This document shows, one piece after another, positions 1 to 7,075 of a DNA stretch of 13,542 nucleotides. The position numbers and the translations under genes are program-made. The notes beneath the pieces were generated by a model. It saw nothing but the letters and a program-made list of their open reading frames with translations. It searched no databases and was not told the origin of the DNA. Origin of the DNA: JAIPJA01 sp964390115 (GTDB taxonomy: Bacteria > Patescibacteriota > Patescibacteriia > Patescibacteriales > UBA12465); contig CAYMGT010000022.1 of NCBI GenBank assembly GCA_964390115.1, forward strand, positions 1 to 13,542. Reading direction: 5' to 3'. Numbering within the stretch: position 1 is the stretch's first letter; each line of letters opens with the position of its first letter.

Positions 1-15
1 AAAGAACGTTAATTA

Positions 16-44
16 ATTGTATGACAAATTGGATTATTTGTCAA
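16..44 (-). promoter_or_regulatory. Strong leftward sigma70-type promoter
   Basis: On the minus strand, TTGACA (44-39) is followed after exactly 17 nt by TACAAT (21-16), close to the sigma70 consensus. Transcription would start near position 9 and run out of the window to the left, so the regulated gene is not visible. The spacer and -35 box are covered by a palindrome, annotated separately. Confidence 0.65.
22..43. promoter_or_regulatory. Palindromic operator candidate inside the promoter
   Basis: TGACAAAT (22-29) and ATTTGTCA (36-43) form a perfect 8-bp inverted repeat around a 6-nt centre. It fills the spacer and overlaps the -35 box of the leftward promoter, where a dimeric repressor would block RNA polymerase. 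A terminator is less likely, because no T-tract follows on either strand. The regulator is unknown. Confidence 0.45.
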
Positions 45-99
45 TAAACTGCGTGATAAGAGCGGTAATATGCCCACACATGGCGATTTTCAAAATTAT

Positions 100-429
100 A
101 TGACAAGGTTAATGAGTACGTGTACTAAACTTTAAATTAATGCATTCGAGGAGCGACTTAAATGGGTGCTGCCCATCATTAAAAAGAAGGCGTCCTTGCT
201 GTTTCCTAGTAATAAAAGAACATTAGAGCGCTGGCTAGCAGAATATAAGGCGTCAGGAGAGTCTGAATCAACCAAATCTCTGAGTCAGCCAACGAGACGC
301 GAGTTAGAGTTGAAGAACAAATAATTGAAATGAGAGAAAAATAGACTCTGTGCTCAGAAGCTGCGGTACAAGTTAAGAAAAGAAGGAGTTAATGTAAGAA
401 CTACCGGCAAGATTATTAAAACCAAAGAA
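100..429 (+). pseudogene. Decayed IS481-type transposase, N-terminal part
   Basis: An ATG at 100 opens a frame with an early stop (TAA at 133-135). It then reads FEERLKWVLPIIKKK and, later, KRTLERWLAEYKASGES, the helix-turn-helix arrangement of IS481-type transposases. After about codon 66 the frame shifts: VEEQIIEMREK is in another frame. The original frame resumes with CAQKLRYKLRKEGV and GKIIKTKE near 429. At least three stops and two frame changes make it non-functional. The catalytic DDE domain, which should follow, was not found; the sequence after 430 is too decayed or has been deleted. Family assignment rests on motif recognition, not a search. Confidence 0.6.
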
Positions 430-672
430 ATAATAACTATAAATATGCAATATATTTCTTGCAGCCAATACCAGAATCAGTAGCGTAAATAATGATAAAC
501 GGAATTAATTATAAAGACGGCTCTAAAAATAGAAAATTTTTTAATATTATGATCAATGTCGATTATGTTAACTTCTAGAAATATTTTATAAATTAAGGAT
601 TCCATTAAGACAATTGAATAATTAAATCTAAAATCAGCAATAATGGCAAGTTTTATTGATTTCTTCCTATTT
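430..672. other. Intergenic region without recognisable gene
   Basis: This AT-rich stretch lies between the transposase remnant and the end of the radical SAM gene. Short open frames occur on the plus strand (for example from an ATG near 491) but none is recognisable or has a good ribosome binding site. No convincing hairpin with a T-tract was seen downstream of the radical SAM stop, so the operon's terminator is not identified. Confidence 0.5.
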
Positions 673-1623
673 TTATTTTAAATTTTTATTTTTAGAAAAA
701 TTAATCATGGGATAAATATGGCACTCCGTGCAGCAAGGGCAACTTTTCAATCTATTGAGTTTAAAAGGAATCAATCCCTCTTTAATATTTCCAATAATTT
801 GTTCACTATAAATACACGGATAAACGTTTCCATTATTTTTTATAAATATAAATATTTTTCCCGCTTCACAAATCAAATTTCTATCTAAACTAAGCATCAC
901 ATCATTTCTCCCCCTACAAACACTCTGATAAAGAACCTTAAAAAATCTATTATCTTTAAATTCATTTTTTAAGTTTTCTAAAACTTCAGAGGCCTCTTCC
1001 TTACTTAAAGAAATATTATCTTTGTCGGCATTGTTATAATAATTATCTGAAAAATCGACAAAACGAAAAGAAAATTCGCAACCAAGTAATTTAGCTAATT
1101 TACTTGTTTGATTAATATATTTATAATTATCTCTTTGAATTGTCATCGATAATATCACTTTAAAGTTATCCGAAATCAAATCTTTTAATAAAGAGATGGT
1201 TTTAATCGATTGATCATAACTTCTTGCCCGGATAAGTTCATGAATCTCTTTTGGCCCTTCAATTGAAATAGAAAAAAATAATTGTAATTTGTTATTTAAA
1301 AAACTAGCACTTTTTTTTAGAACCTCTGCTAATTCAAGTGTTTTTTCCGGCATTAAGCCATTAGTATTAATAAAAAACATTTTTAATTTTGGAAGAGCTT
1401 TTATTAGAGCGCTAGAGAATTTCTGAATATCGCCTTTAAGCATTGGCTCGCCACCAGAGATACTAAGATCTTCAACCTCAGAAAACTCAGGATACTTTAA
1501 AAAATTAAGTAAATTATTTAAATCTAGCTCCTCAAAATTTTGTGATTTCCAAATATTGCACATATTACAAGCGCCATTACACCTATTCGTAACCATTAAA
1601 TTCAATGATTTTATTTTTCTCAT
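673..1623 (-). CDS. Radical SAM protein with SPASM-like C-terminal cluster domain
   Basis: This predicted 316-residue enzyme cleaves S-adenosylmethionine to start a radical reaction. The substrate is unknown. The radical SAM signature C15-x3-C19-x2-C22 lies in NRCNGACNMC and would bind the [4Fe-4S] cluster. SISGGEP (54-60) is the SAM-binding GGE motif, and SISIEG (118-123) fits a later barrel strand. The tail holds C252, GNVYPC (C270), IGNIKEG, then C295, C297, C298 and C301, resembling a SPASM/Twitch auxiliary cluster domain. Such enzymes modify peptides or oxidise sugar and aminocyclitol alcohols (BtrN-like). It is the last operon gene, starting 4 nt after the GT9-like stop. The glycosyltransferase and deacetylase neighbours favour a sugar substrate over a peptide, and no short precursor peptide gene was seen. 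That functional inference is weak. Confidence 0.85.
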   Translation of the reverse strand: MRKIKSLNLMVTNRCNGACNMCNIWKSQNFEELDLNNLLNFLKYPEFSEVEDLSISGGEPMLKGDIQKFSSALIKALPKLKMFFINTNGLMPEKTLELAEVLKKSASFLNNKLQLFFSISIEGPKEIHELIRARSYDQSIKTISLLKDLISDNFKVILSMTIQRDNYKYINQTSKLAKLLGCEFSFRFVDFSDNYYNNADKDNISLSKEEASEVLENLKNEFKDNRFFKVLYQSVCRGRNDVMLSLDRNLICEAGKIFIFIKNNGNVYPCIYSEQIIGNIKEGLIPFKLNRLKSCPCCTECHIYPMINFSKNKNLK

Positions 1624-1627
1624 ATTT

Positions 1628-3169
1628 TTATAACTTATTTATTGGCGAAACTTTTTTTAATATTTTTATTATTTTTTCTCGGTATTTTTTTGACACAAAA
1701 TCAAAAAAATATTCTTCTGGAAAATATTCCATCAATTCTTTTTTAAGAAATTTATAATCGCTCTTATTTTTTTTATTAGTCAGTAGATAATTTAAAAAAA
1801 TTGAAATTACCTTAACTTGCGATTTTTTATATTCTCTTATTAATAATGGATAACTATTTTTAAAATACCGCCCAAAGCCCAAAAGTGATTCAGATATCAT
1901 TGACTGAATGCTCGTGGGATCAAATCTGCTTGCGTGATAAAAAATAACTGTTGGTAAGTTTAAACGATGAGCTAAGTGTGAGATGGATGTGTCGGTTGTC
2001 AAGATAACCCCTGGTCGCGAACTATAAATATCTAATGCTATTTGATTTAACGAGGCGTAATAAGATAAACTGCATCTTAAATTCTTTTCTTTTTTTAATT
2101 TAACAAATTTCTTCACCCAGTCAACGTGAAAAGAACAATCACGAAGCCCACAAATTAAATTGATTTGTATATTTTTATTTTTATTTAATTCCTGACAAAG
2201 CGACGCTACGAAATTTAAGTCAATTGTTTTATTTTCTAATGAGCCAAAAGGATTAATAAATATACAATTATCTTTACCGGAAAATTTTTCTTCTTGCCAA
2301 GCTATTTCAGGGCTAACAAACGGCAACATGCATTCATTCATATAATCTTCAATATTCTGATCTCTAAGCAACACATCTGGTTTATTATAATGGAAACACT
2401 CTATCGATGACTTATTAATTAATATAAATAATGATTTTCCAGGAAAAATAAGTATACCCTCTTTATCTAGTAATTCTGATAAAAGAGAAACTGTTTTTTT
2501 AAAATTAACATCCAATAAATCAGGGACAACTAAACATTTATATTTTAAAAAACACTCTTTAATCAAATTAAAATCATAGGGATAGGCCTCGCCGAGCACG
2601 CCCATGTGCCTATACGATTTAGAAAAAATAATTCTCTGAGAAAAATTGAATTTTTCAACCAATGAATCAAAAAAATGCATACCAATAAAAGAGTCGCCAA
2701 TAAAATCATAGGGGTCAATGTACAATAGAGGGCCGACAATAAATTTCTTTAACTTCTTGGTAAATTCCTTTCTAAATATTGAAATATCGTCGAACTCCTT
2801 CCAGTTAGATTTGCTAAAATTATTCTTAATAGCAATTTTTAGTATTTTTCTTTGTTCAATACGAAGTGGCTCCCCTCTAAAATAGAACGTAAACTCTCTA
2901 TTGTATTTCGTCAAAATATTTCTTTTGACAGAGCAAACAGGAAAAGGAAAACCTAAATAAAAACTAATTGGACTCTTACAACCATTAATTTCTTTAATTT
3001 TTCTTACAATGACATAAAAATTTTCGTTAAACTCATAAAAATTAAAGTCTTTTTTAGAATAATCAATTAAATCACCACTCAAAAAATCATTAATTTTTTG
3101 CTGATTATTTTTAATAAATTTATTTAAAATAAGTTTATGTTGTTTATCTAAAAAAATATTTTTAAGCAT
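1628..3169 (-). CDS. Putative GT9-like (heptosyltransferase-fold) glycosyltransferase
   Basis: This 513-residue protein has its recognisable part in the second half. DPYDFIGDSFIG (152-163) resembles the N-terminal nucleotide-sugar glycosyltransferase loop. FINPFGSLENKTID (304-317) matches the start of the GT9 C-terminal Rossmann domain. TTDTSISHLAHRLNLPTVIF (391-410) matches the GT9 pattern of Asp-Thr, then His-Leu-Ala, then Leu-Pro-Thr. It would transfer a sugar from an activated donor to a cell-surface glycan or lipid; donor and acceptor are unknown. The first ~145 residues and the Lys-rich last ~70 are not recognised. It is longer than typical heptosyltransferases (about 350 residues). Its start lies 4 nt after the stop of the dead ATPase gene, and its stop 4 nt before the radical SAM start, so all three were one transcription unit. 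A more distant GT-B family is possible. Confidence 0.65.
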   Translation of the reverse strand: MLKNIFLDKQHKLILNKFIKNNQQKINDFLSGDLIDYSKKDFNFYEFNENFYVIVRKIKEINGCKSPISFYLGFPFPVCSVKRNILTKYNREFTFYFRGEPLRIEQRKILKIAIKNNFSKSNWKEFDDISIFRKEFTKKLKKFIVGPLLYIDPYDFIGDSFIGMHFFDSLVEKFNFSQRIIFSKSYRHMGVLGEAYPYDFNLIKECFLKYKCLVVPDLLDVNFKKTVSLLSELLDKEGILIFPGKSLFILINKSSIECFHYNKPDVLLRDQNIEDYMNECMLPFVSPEIAWQEEKFSGKDNCIFINPFGSLENKTIDLNFVASLCQELNKNKNIQINLICGLRDCSFHVDWVKKFVKLKKEKNLRCSLSYYASLNQIALDIYSSRPGVILTTDTSISHLAHRLNLPTVIFYHASRFDPTSIQSMISESLLGFGRYFKNSYPLLIREYKKSQVKVISIFLNYLLTNKKNKSDYKFLKKELMEYFPEEYFFDFVSKKYREKIIKILKKVSPINKL

Positions 3170-3173
3170 AAAT

Positions 3174-3718
3174 TTATTTATTAACTTCTTCTAATAATAT
3201 ATCAATAACATTTACAACCGCTATTTTATTTTCTTTAAGTGCACTCTCTTTTAAACTATAAAAATTTTTAATACTAAATCTTCTTCGCCTTTCATTAATG
3301 ACCCAATAGAGGTGTTTTCTTTTATAAGTTTTAATTAAAGTCTCTAGCTAAATAACAATATCATATCTTTTATACATCCCTTCTGAACTTGTCTTATTTA
3401 TAATCAAAATGCTTTAAACTTCCATTGCAATAAGCAGCCCCATCAAACAAACCACGATCACATACAACCAATTTAACGCCTCTGTCCTTGGCCACTTTCA
3501 AATAAATTAATTCTGATTGTACCTGCATGTTAAAAAATAACTTATTTAAATCCTTATTTAACAATTTAGTGAAAAATATCAATTTTTAAAAAATTTTTCT
3601 CAAAATTAGTAGCTATTTCTCGATTTACTTGGGTTTTATGTTTATAGCGTTTTTGTAGGCACAGTAAAGTCAAATTCTTCTCTGACATGGGTCCACTAGT
3701 CAATACAATCTTAAAATT
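3174..3718 (-). pseudogene. Decayed AAA_28/NadR-like P-loop ATPase or kinase
   Basis: Three frames joined together recover a family outline. The first part (3712 downward) reads KIVLTSGPMSEKN, a decayed form of the Walker A loop normally written GGPSSGKTT, then KRYKHKTQVNREIAT. A frameshift near 3583-3590 leads to a 62-codon frame (3394-3582) containing VVCDRGLFDGAAY, the family's conserved Asp-Arg-Gly region. After a stop and another frameshift, RYDIVI-stop-LETLIKTY resembles the family's RYDAVIHLET segment, and the frame ends at 3174 with ILLEEVNK. There are at least two frameshifts, an in-frame stop and a broken P-loop. It sits 18 nt after the PIG-L stop and 4 nt before the GT9-like gene, so it was once a co-transcribed member of the pathway. 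The original activity is unknown; a small-molecule kinase is one option. Confidence 0.75.
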
Positions 3719-3736
3719 TGATTATTATTTATAAAA

Positions 3737-4498
3737 TTAATTTTTTTTATAACTCCAAAATCTTTCAAAATATTTACCATTTTTTCCAATTTTAGTTGCG
3801 TGATTTTTAATATGAGAAATTGTAATAAGTGCGTCATCACCAACCGCTAAAGATTTTTTGTATTTTGAGACTAGAGAAATTTTTTGATTGACATCAATTT
3901 CTTCAATTTTTTCCACTAAGTATACTTCTGATAGTTTACATGTATCCATAGAATAATTTGCATATGGCAGATCTTCATAATAACAAATATTCAAATCATA
4001 ATTAGCTTCATTTAACTCTTTGGCTATTTTATTTATTAACACATGATCTACGTGATCACCTAATGATAACGGGAAGTACAAAACATCATCCGTGTTCTTC
4101 ACAATATCTAAAATCTTTTTTTTTACTGAATTATATAAAAAAATCTCCTCTTTATACTTATTCTTATTTTCAGAGAAAACATCACTCCATGATAGACATA
4201 AGTATTGTCCTGAATCATTTTTTCTAAAAATTGCATCCAAAAAATCTAAATTTAAAATTTTCACCTCTATGCTATTTAATATATTTAGATTTTCCTTAAT
4301 TCTTTCCGTGGCCCAACCAGGGCAAATAATATTTAAAGAAAATTCCGACAAATTACTTATATCAGGTATGCCAGAGAAAATAGTAACAACCAACACCTCA
4401 TCTCCCTTTTTCAAATGATTAATAATAGTTCCTCCGCTAGAGAAAATAGCATCATCTAAATGAGGAGAGAAAAAAATAACTTTATTTTTTTTTCTCAT
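3737..4498 (-). CDS. PIG-L/LmbE-family N-acetyl-sugar deacetylase
   Basis: This 253-residue predicted zinc hydrolase probably removes acetyl from an N-acetylglucosamine-type residue, leaving a free amine. SPHLDDAIFSSGG (11-23) carries the family HxDD motif (H13, D15, D16) and the Gly-Gly turn. GDHVDH (147-152) supplies the later metal ligand (H152). YYEDLPY (173-179) is a recognisable family segment. The length is normal. No signal peptide or membrane segment is seen, so it should act in the cytoplasm. Its start overlaps the GT4-like stop by 17 nt, implying translational coupling. A glycosyltransferase followed by a PIG-L deacetylase is a known logic (MshA/MshB in mycothiol, BshA/BshB in bacillithiol). 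That supports an amino-sugar product here, but not a specific one. Confidence 0.88.
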   Translation of the reverse strand: MRKKNKVIFFSPHLDDAIFSSGGTIINHLKKGDEVLVVTIFSGIPDISNLSEFSLNIICPGWATERIKENLNILNSIEVKILNLDFLDAIFRKNDSGQYLCLSWSDVFSENKNKYKEEIFLYNSVKKKILDIVKNTDDVLYFPLSLGDHVDHVLINKIAKELNEANYDLNICYYEDLPYANYSMDTCKLSEVYLVEKIEEIDVNQKISLVSKYKKSLAVGDDALITISHIKNHATKIGKNGKYFERFWSYKKN

Positions 4499-5510
4499 AT
4501 AAAATAGTTTTAAGTGCTGCGGAAAAATTATGATTTTTGTTGTTCATTATACTTTGCAAACTCTTTCGTGCCTTTAAAATAATTTCATTATATTGGCTCT
4601 CAGACAAATCCTCAATTAACTCTACAATGGTTTCTATTTCTTTCTTTGTTCTTTTTCCGATTGGTAAGGACAATTTAAAATTATTGGGGACATCAATTAA
4701 TTCGTCATAACTCAGGCCAGCAGGGACTACTGGAATAGTTCCCTCTAAAATAGCTTCTAAGGCACAAAAGCCAAATAAATCAGCTCTTGATGGAATAATT
4801 ACTGACTTATATTTTAATAATTTTTTTCTAAAAATATGATTTTTTAATCCAAGAATAGAATCCATCTTTATGTTTTTTTTATTAAGCGTAGAAATTATAT
4901 CATATCCTTTTTCTAAGCTATGTCTTGAAACATAAACGCAACCATGCTTATCAAAAAATTTATAATTTTTAGTCAAAGTATCTCTTAAAGAATAATGAGT
5001 GTACAGAGACTTCTTCTTTAAATCTGGATATGCCTCGAGAAAAATTCTCAAAGAGTACTTTGATGGCAACAATATTTTATCCATCAAAGAGTAATGACCT
5101 TCTTCAAATTTTTTTAACTCTTTATCATATCCAGAAATAGTTTGTCGATCTAAATCATATTCTTGAAAAAAACCGCCATTAACAAAACAACTAATAAATG
5201 ACTCCTTACCAGCGATGTAACGAACTGCCTTCATATTCACAAAGGAAGAGTCGACAATGATAATTCTATTTGCCAACATATTCTTATGAGAAAAATCTAC
5301 CATCTTCTCAACTACTCTCAGCTTTGGGTATAAAAAAGAAAAAGGCTCTTGTTTTTGAGCCTTTTTCTTATTATCAACACGCGAACCTATAATTGTATTA
5401 AAAGTAAAATTATTTTCTTCTGCCGCCTTTTTTAAAGATGAAAAAATTAATCCAGTCCAATCGCTTTTGCTTAGCCAGGGTATAATTATACTTAAGTCAG
5501 GTTTTTTCAT
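4482..5510 (-). CDS. GT4-like glycosyltransferase (GT-B fold)
   Basis: With the start at 5510 this is a 342-residue protein. The frame stays open to 5561, but those extra codons only overlap the asnS 3' end. MKKPDLSIIIPW at 5510 looks like a true glycosyltransferase N-terminus and lies 4 nt past the asnS stop. CVYVSRHSLEKGYD (191-204) is the start of the donor-binding domain. PSRADLFGFCALEAILEGTIPVVP (240-263) is the GT4 signature region. Its first acid is Asp (D244), where the usual motif has Glu before x7-Glu (E252). The sugar donor is unknown. The downstream overlapping PIG-L deacetylase suggests it adds an N-acetylated sugar that is then deacetylated. No membrane segment is evident. No clear Shine-Dalgarno sequence precedes the start. 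Confidence 0.82.
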   Translation of the reverse strand: MKKPDLSIIIPWLSKSDWTGLIFSSLKKAAEENNFTFNTIIGSRVDNKKKAQKQEPFSFLYPKLRVVEKMVDFSHKNMLANRIIIVDSSFVNMKAVRYIAGKESFISCFVNGGFFQEYDLDRQTISGYDKELKKFEEGHYSLMDKILLPSKYSLRIFLEAYPDLKKKSLYTHYSLRDTLTKNYKFFDKHGCVYVSRHSLEKGYDIISTLNKKNIKMDSILGLKNHIFRKKLLKYKSVIIPSRADLFGFCALEAILEGTIPVVPAGLSYDELIDVPNNFKLSLPIGKRTKKEIETIVELIEDLSESQYNEIILKARKSLQSIMNNKNHNFSAALKTILYEKKK

Positions 5511-5514
5511 AAAA

Positions 5515-6909
5515 TTAGAATTCAGCATTTTTAGGCGTACGTGGAAAAGGAATAACATCACGGATATTAGCCATGCCCGATAAATACATAACTAATCTTT
5601 CAAAACCTAAACCGAAGCCAGCATGTTTAACAGATCCATACTTACGTAAATCTAAATACCAATCATAATCCTCTTCTTTTAACCCCATCTCGGCCATTCT
5701 TAATTTTAAAACATCAAGGCGCTCCTCTCTTTGGCTGCCACCAATAATTTCACCAATACCGGGGACTAATAAATCAACTGCCGCAACCGTCTTGTCATCA
5801 TCATTAAAACGCATATAAAAGGCTTTGATATCCTTTGGGTAATTAGTTAAAAATACTGGACCGCCAACAACTTCTTCGGAAATATAACGCTCATGTTCAG
5901 TTTGTAAATCAATTCCCCATTTAACCGGGTATTCAAATTCCTTACTCGACTTTTCTAAAATTTCAATTGCCTCAGTATAAGTCATGCGACGAAATTCTGA
6001 ATTAACTATTTTATTCAAACGTTCAGAGAGAGTTGGGTTAATAAATTTATTAAAAAATTCCATTACCTCGGGAATTTCGCGAAGTATATAATTAATTAAA
6101 TATTTAACCATTTTTTCTTCTAAATTCATAACATCATTTAAATCAGCAAAGGCTATTTCTGGCTCCATCATCCAAAATTCGCTGGCATGACGAGTAGTAT
6201 TAGACTCTTCAGCACGAAAAGCTGGGCCAAAAGTATAAACTTTATTTAAACCCATCACTAAAGCTTCAGCATTTAATTGCCCCGTAACAGTTAATCCAAC
6301 TTTTTTGCCAAAAAAATCTTCTTTATAATCGATTTCTCCATTAGCATCTTTGGCGGGGTTTTTTAAATCCAAACTTGTAACTGGAAACATCTCGCCAGCA
6401 CCTTCTGCGTCAGAAGTAGAAATTATTGGGGTATGAATATAAACAAAATCTTGTTCTTGAAAAAATTTATGAATCGCATAGCTTAGAGTTGAACGTAAGC
6501 GATAAACTGCGGAAAAAGTATTGCTACGTCCACGTAAATGCGCGATTGTTCTTAAAAACTCAAAACTATGTTTCTTTTTTTGAAGAGGATAGTCTTCGGC
6601 TGCTTGATTTATAATGGTAACTTTTGTCGCTTTGAGTTCAAACGCTTGTCCGGCAGCTGGTGATTCGACTAATTGGCCGTCGATTTCAATTGATGAGCCA
6701 ATATTAATTTTTTCAAGTTCAGAAAAATTTTCTAAACTAGCTTCAAAAACTATTTGTAAGCCCTTGAAAAATGAACCGTCATTGAGCTCAATAAAGCCAA
6801 AATCTTTTGAACTTCTCGAAGTTCTAATCCAGCCAGCAACCACAATACTCTTATCTAAATACTGAGCCGTGTTTTTATATAATGATTTAATTAAAATATA
6901 GGATGACAT
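5515..6909 (-). CDS. asnS: Asparaginyl-tRNA synthetase
   Basis: This 464-residue class IIb synthetase attaches asparagine to tRNA-Asn using ATP in the cytoplasm. The N-terminal OB-fold anticodon-binding domain begins at VVAGWIRTSRSS (23-34). Motif 2 is FRAEESNTTRHASEF (231-245). GGSQREERLDVL (390-401) and motif 3 GFGLGFERL (431-439) form the ATP site, and the end IPFPRTPKNAEF is typical of bacterial AsnRS. The length is normal and the frame is intact. It heads the minus-strand operon whose other members are sugar enzymes. Upstream it is separated by 35 nt from a dead aspS remnant and then by an insertion element. No strong promoter is visible directly before it; a hybrid promoter at the element's end is the best candidate. 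Confidence 0.96.
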   Translation of the reverse strand: MSSYILIKSLYKNTAQYLDKSIVVAGWIRTSRSSKDFGFIELNDGSFFKGLQIVFEASLENFSELEKINIGSSIEIDGQLVESPAAGQAFELKATKVTIINQAAEDYPLQKKKHSFEFLRTIAHLRGRSNTFSAVYRLRSTLSYAIHKFFQEQDFVYIHTPIISTSDAEGAGEMFPVTSLDLKNPAKDANGEIDYKEDFFGKKVGLTVTGQLNAEALVMGLNKVYTFGPAFRAEESNTTRHASEFWMMEPEIAFADLNDVMNLEEKMVKYLINYILREIPEVMEFFNKFINPTLSERLNKIVNSEFRRMTYTEAIEILEKSSKEFEYPVKWGIDLQTEHERYISEEVVGGPVFLTNYPKDIKAFYMRFNDDDKTVAAVDLLVPGIGEIIGGSQREERLDVLKLRMAEMGLKEEDYDWYLDLRKYGSVKHAGFGLGFERLVMYLSGMANIRDVIPFPRTPKNAEF

Positions 6910-6944
6910 ATTTTAAGAAATTAAATGAATTATTGTTCGCTCTC

Positions 6945-7049
6945 TTATGAGCTAAAGCGATTAACATCGCGCTGTAAGAAATAAGCCTCTTTAATACTAC
7001 TTAAGCCTAATATTTTATAACTATTCTGACCAGCCCCATGCCAATTTTA
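6945..7049 (-). pseudogene. Dead aspS-like gene, 3'-terminal part
   Basis: After removing the insertion element and one target copy, the reading continues from the part at 8468-8695. It runs KIGMGLVRIVIK, matching class IIb motif 3 (normally HGGxGxGLxRL), then after a one-base frameshift ILGLSSIKEAYFLQRDVNRF and a stop at 6945. The C-terminus of archaeal-type AspRS typically reads LGLxNIREAxxFPRDxxRL, so the match is clear though decayed. The end lies 35 nt before asnS on the same strand, so asp and asn synthetase genes were once adjacent. A related class IIb synthetase (archaeal-type AsnRS) cannot be excluded. Confidence 0.75.
7042..7049. repeat. Target site duplication, left copy
   Basis: CAATTTTA immediately precedes the left end of the ISAon1-type element and is repeated perfectly at 8468-8475. 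Eight bases is the duplication length usual for ISL3-related elements. Removing the element and one copy restores continuity of the aspS remnant. Confidence 0.9.
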
Positions 7050-7071
7050 GGATCATACGCAAAAGTATCAA
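7044..7071 (-). promoter_or_regulatory. Hybrid promoter candidate: IS end -35 plus target -10
   Basis: On the minus strand, TTGATA (7071-7066) lies inside the element's terminal inverted repeat. TAAAAT (7049-7044) lies in the duplicated target, and exactly 16 nt separate them. Both boxes match the sigma70 consensus at five of six positions. Transcription would start near 7037 and run through the short aspS remnant into asnS and the sugar operon. The insertion therefore appears to have built a promoter. This is inference from sequence. Confidence 0.5.
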
Positions 7072-7075
7072 ATCC

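Noticed and set aside
4092..4418. Plus-strand open frame of 108 codons
   Set aside because: It lies wholly inside the PIG-L deacetylase gene on the opposite strand and has no recognisable motif.
5511..5561. Upstream start for the GT4-like gene overlapping asnS
   Set aside because: The extra residues (MMLFLFHVRLKMLNSNF) are the asnS 3' end read in another frame. The glycosyltransferase N-terminus proper begins at 5510.
6426..6865. Two plus-strand open frames within asnS
   Set aside because: They are antisense to conserved asnS domains and have no family resemblance.
6937..6960. Hairpin upstream of asnS as a terminator
   Set aside because: TCGCT/AGCGA can pair but the stem is short and no T-tract follows on the minus strand.
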